Source: Lachnospiraceae bacterium UBA1766
GTDB lineage: Bacteria > Bacillota > Clostridia > Lachnospirales > Lachnospiraceae
Assembly: GCA_002314715.1 (NCBI GenBank)
Contig: DCGY01000018.1
Span: forward strand, 54,769-61,391
Length of the DNA: 6,623 nucleotides
Direction: 5' to 3'
The position numbers were made by a program, and so were the translations under genes. Below are positions 6,111 to 6,623 of the stretch, piece after piece. The notes beneath the pieces were generated by a model. That model saw only the letters and a program-made list of their open reading frames with translations. It was not told where the DNA came from and searched no databases. Each line of letters starts with the position of its first letter. The first letter of the stretch is position 1.

Positions 6111-6563
6111 TTAGTACCCAAGCGATGCCAAAAACGCCTCGCAGCCTTCAACCACATCTCTATAGGTCGCCTCAAAATCCCCCGTATACCAGGGATCAGC
6201 CACATCGTCGCCCTTTCCCGCAAAGGTCAGCATTTTATATATCTTTCCCTCAGGATCACCGCCAGCTATACGATTCATATTTCTAATATTAGCACTATCC
6301 ATTCCAATTAGGAAATCATATTTATCATAATCCGCCGCCGTCATCTGAACGGCCCTGTGAGGCACCACTCGTATCCCCACCTGTCTCAGCTTTCCAACAG
6401 TCCCATAATGCGGCCCATTGCCTATCTCCTCGCGGCTCGTTGCCGCAGACTCAATATAAAACTCATTTTCAATTTTTCTCTCCTCAACCATATACTGCAG
6501 CACCGACTGCGCCATAGTCGAGCGGCAGATATTGCCGTGGCAGATGAAAAGAACCTTAATCAT
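6111..6563 (-). CDS. Low-molecular-weight protein-tyrosine phosphatase
   Basis: A 150-residue cytoplasmic phosphatase of the LMW-PTP family, which removes phosphate from tyrosine (or arginine, as in Bacillus YwlE) on proteins; the target cannot be told from the sequence. The N-terminal P-loop is ICHGNICRST: nucleophile C8, neighbouring C13 able to form the protective disulfide known in the family, R14 and S15. The general acid is D123 in DPWYTGDFEATYRDV, followed by a C-terminal helix ending at LGY. Length and full motif set are normal for the family. The ATG has a perfect AGGAGGA (6578-6572) eight bases upstream. It is 102 bases from the next gene, with a promoter in between, so it is probably a separate transcript, although no terminator is visible after it. 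No kinase or capsule genes are nearby to suggest a substrate. Confidence 0.95.
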   Translation of the reverse strand: MIKVLFICHGNICRSTMAQSVLQYMVEERKIENEFYIESAATSREEIGNGPHYGTVGKLRQVGIRVVPHRAVQMTAADYDKYDFLIGMDSANIRNMNRIAGGDPEGKIYKMLTFAGKGDDVADPWYTGDFEATYRDVVEGCEAFLASLGY

Positions 6564-6582
6564 AAAAAATATCCTCCTAAAA

Positions 6583-6602
6583 TGCCGTGTTTTGCCGTGT
6601 TT
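6583..6602. repeat. Short 10-bp tandem repeat upstream of the LMW-PTP gene
   Basis: TGCCGTGTTT occurs twice head to tail (6583-6592, 6593-6602), followed by a degenerate start of a third copy (TGCGCACTTT). It lies 5 bases upstream of the phosphatase's Shine-Dalgarno sequence. At this copy number it may be a chance duplication. Confidence 0.5.
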
Positions 6603-6623
6603 TGCGCACTTTTTAAGACTTCA

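Noticed and set aside
1..6623. CRISPR array or other long repeats
   Set aside because: No regularly spaced direct repeats were seen by eye anywhere; the only tandem repeat noticed is the 10-bp pair at 6583.

Overview
The window looks like a chromosomal piece of a low-to-moderate-GC Firmicute, most likely a Lachnospiraceae relative (Butyrivibrio/Roseburia type). This is inferred from protein style (the DUF4037-DUF4125 protein, clostridial-type HemC and CobA-HemD), strong AGGAGG/GAGGTGA-type ribosome binding sites and frequent TTG/GTG starts; no 16S or marker gene is present to prove it. Everything I can support as a gene lies on the minus strand, so transcription runs from the high to the low coordinates. 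All plus-strand open frames are antisense shadows.

In order of transcription: (1) 6563-6111, a low-molecular-weight protein-tyrosine phosphatase, with a perfect Shine-Dalgarno sequence and a short 10-bp tandem repeat upstream. (2) A 102-base gap (6009-6110) holding a candidate promoter whose -10 box is overlapped by a perfect 6-2-6 palindrome. (3) 6008-3675, a 777-residue protein of unknown function: TPR-like repeats, a DUF4037 nucleotidyltransferase-like domain, then DUF4125. (4) 3656-3120, a histidine-phosphatase (phosphoglycerate-mutase-like) enzyme, probably with a TTG start. (5) 3081-2209 hemC, (6) 2191-1574 precorrin-2 dehydrogenase (CysG N-terminal/Met8p type), (7) 1581-124 a CobA-HemD fusion. 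(8) The 5' part of a tRNA-Gln(CTG) gene, 44-1, cut by the window edge and preceded by its own extended -10 promoter.

Genes 5-7 form a compact tetrapyrrole module: porphobilinogen to hydroxymethylbilane (HemC), to uroporphyrinogen III (HemD half), to precorrin-2 (CobA half), to sirohydrochlorin (dehydrogenase). The product feeds siroheme and/or corrinoid synthesis. hemA, hemL and hemB are not in the window, so the early steps must be encoded elsewhere or just outside. Genes 3-7 are tightly spaced (18, 38, 17 and -8 bases) and may be one operon, possibly with an extra weak promoter before hemC. No intrinsic terminator is visible after either 6111 or 124.

Most interesting: the uncharacterised TPR-NTase-DUF4125 protein next to a phosphatase, the operator-like palindrome on its promoter, and substitutions at normally conserved motif positions in all three tetrapyrrole genes (Gly to Gln in the dinucleotide-binding loop, GGKGLF to GINNAF in HemC, lost prolines in CobA).
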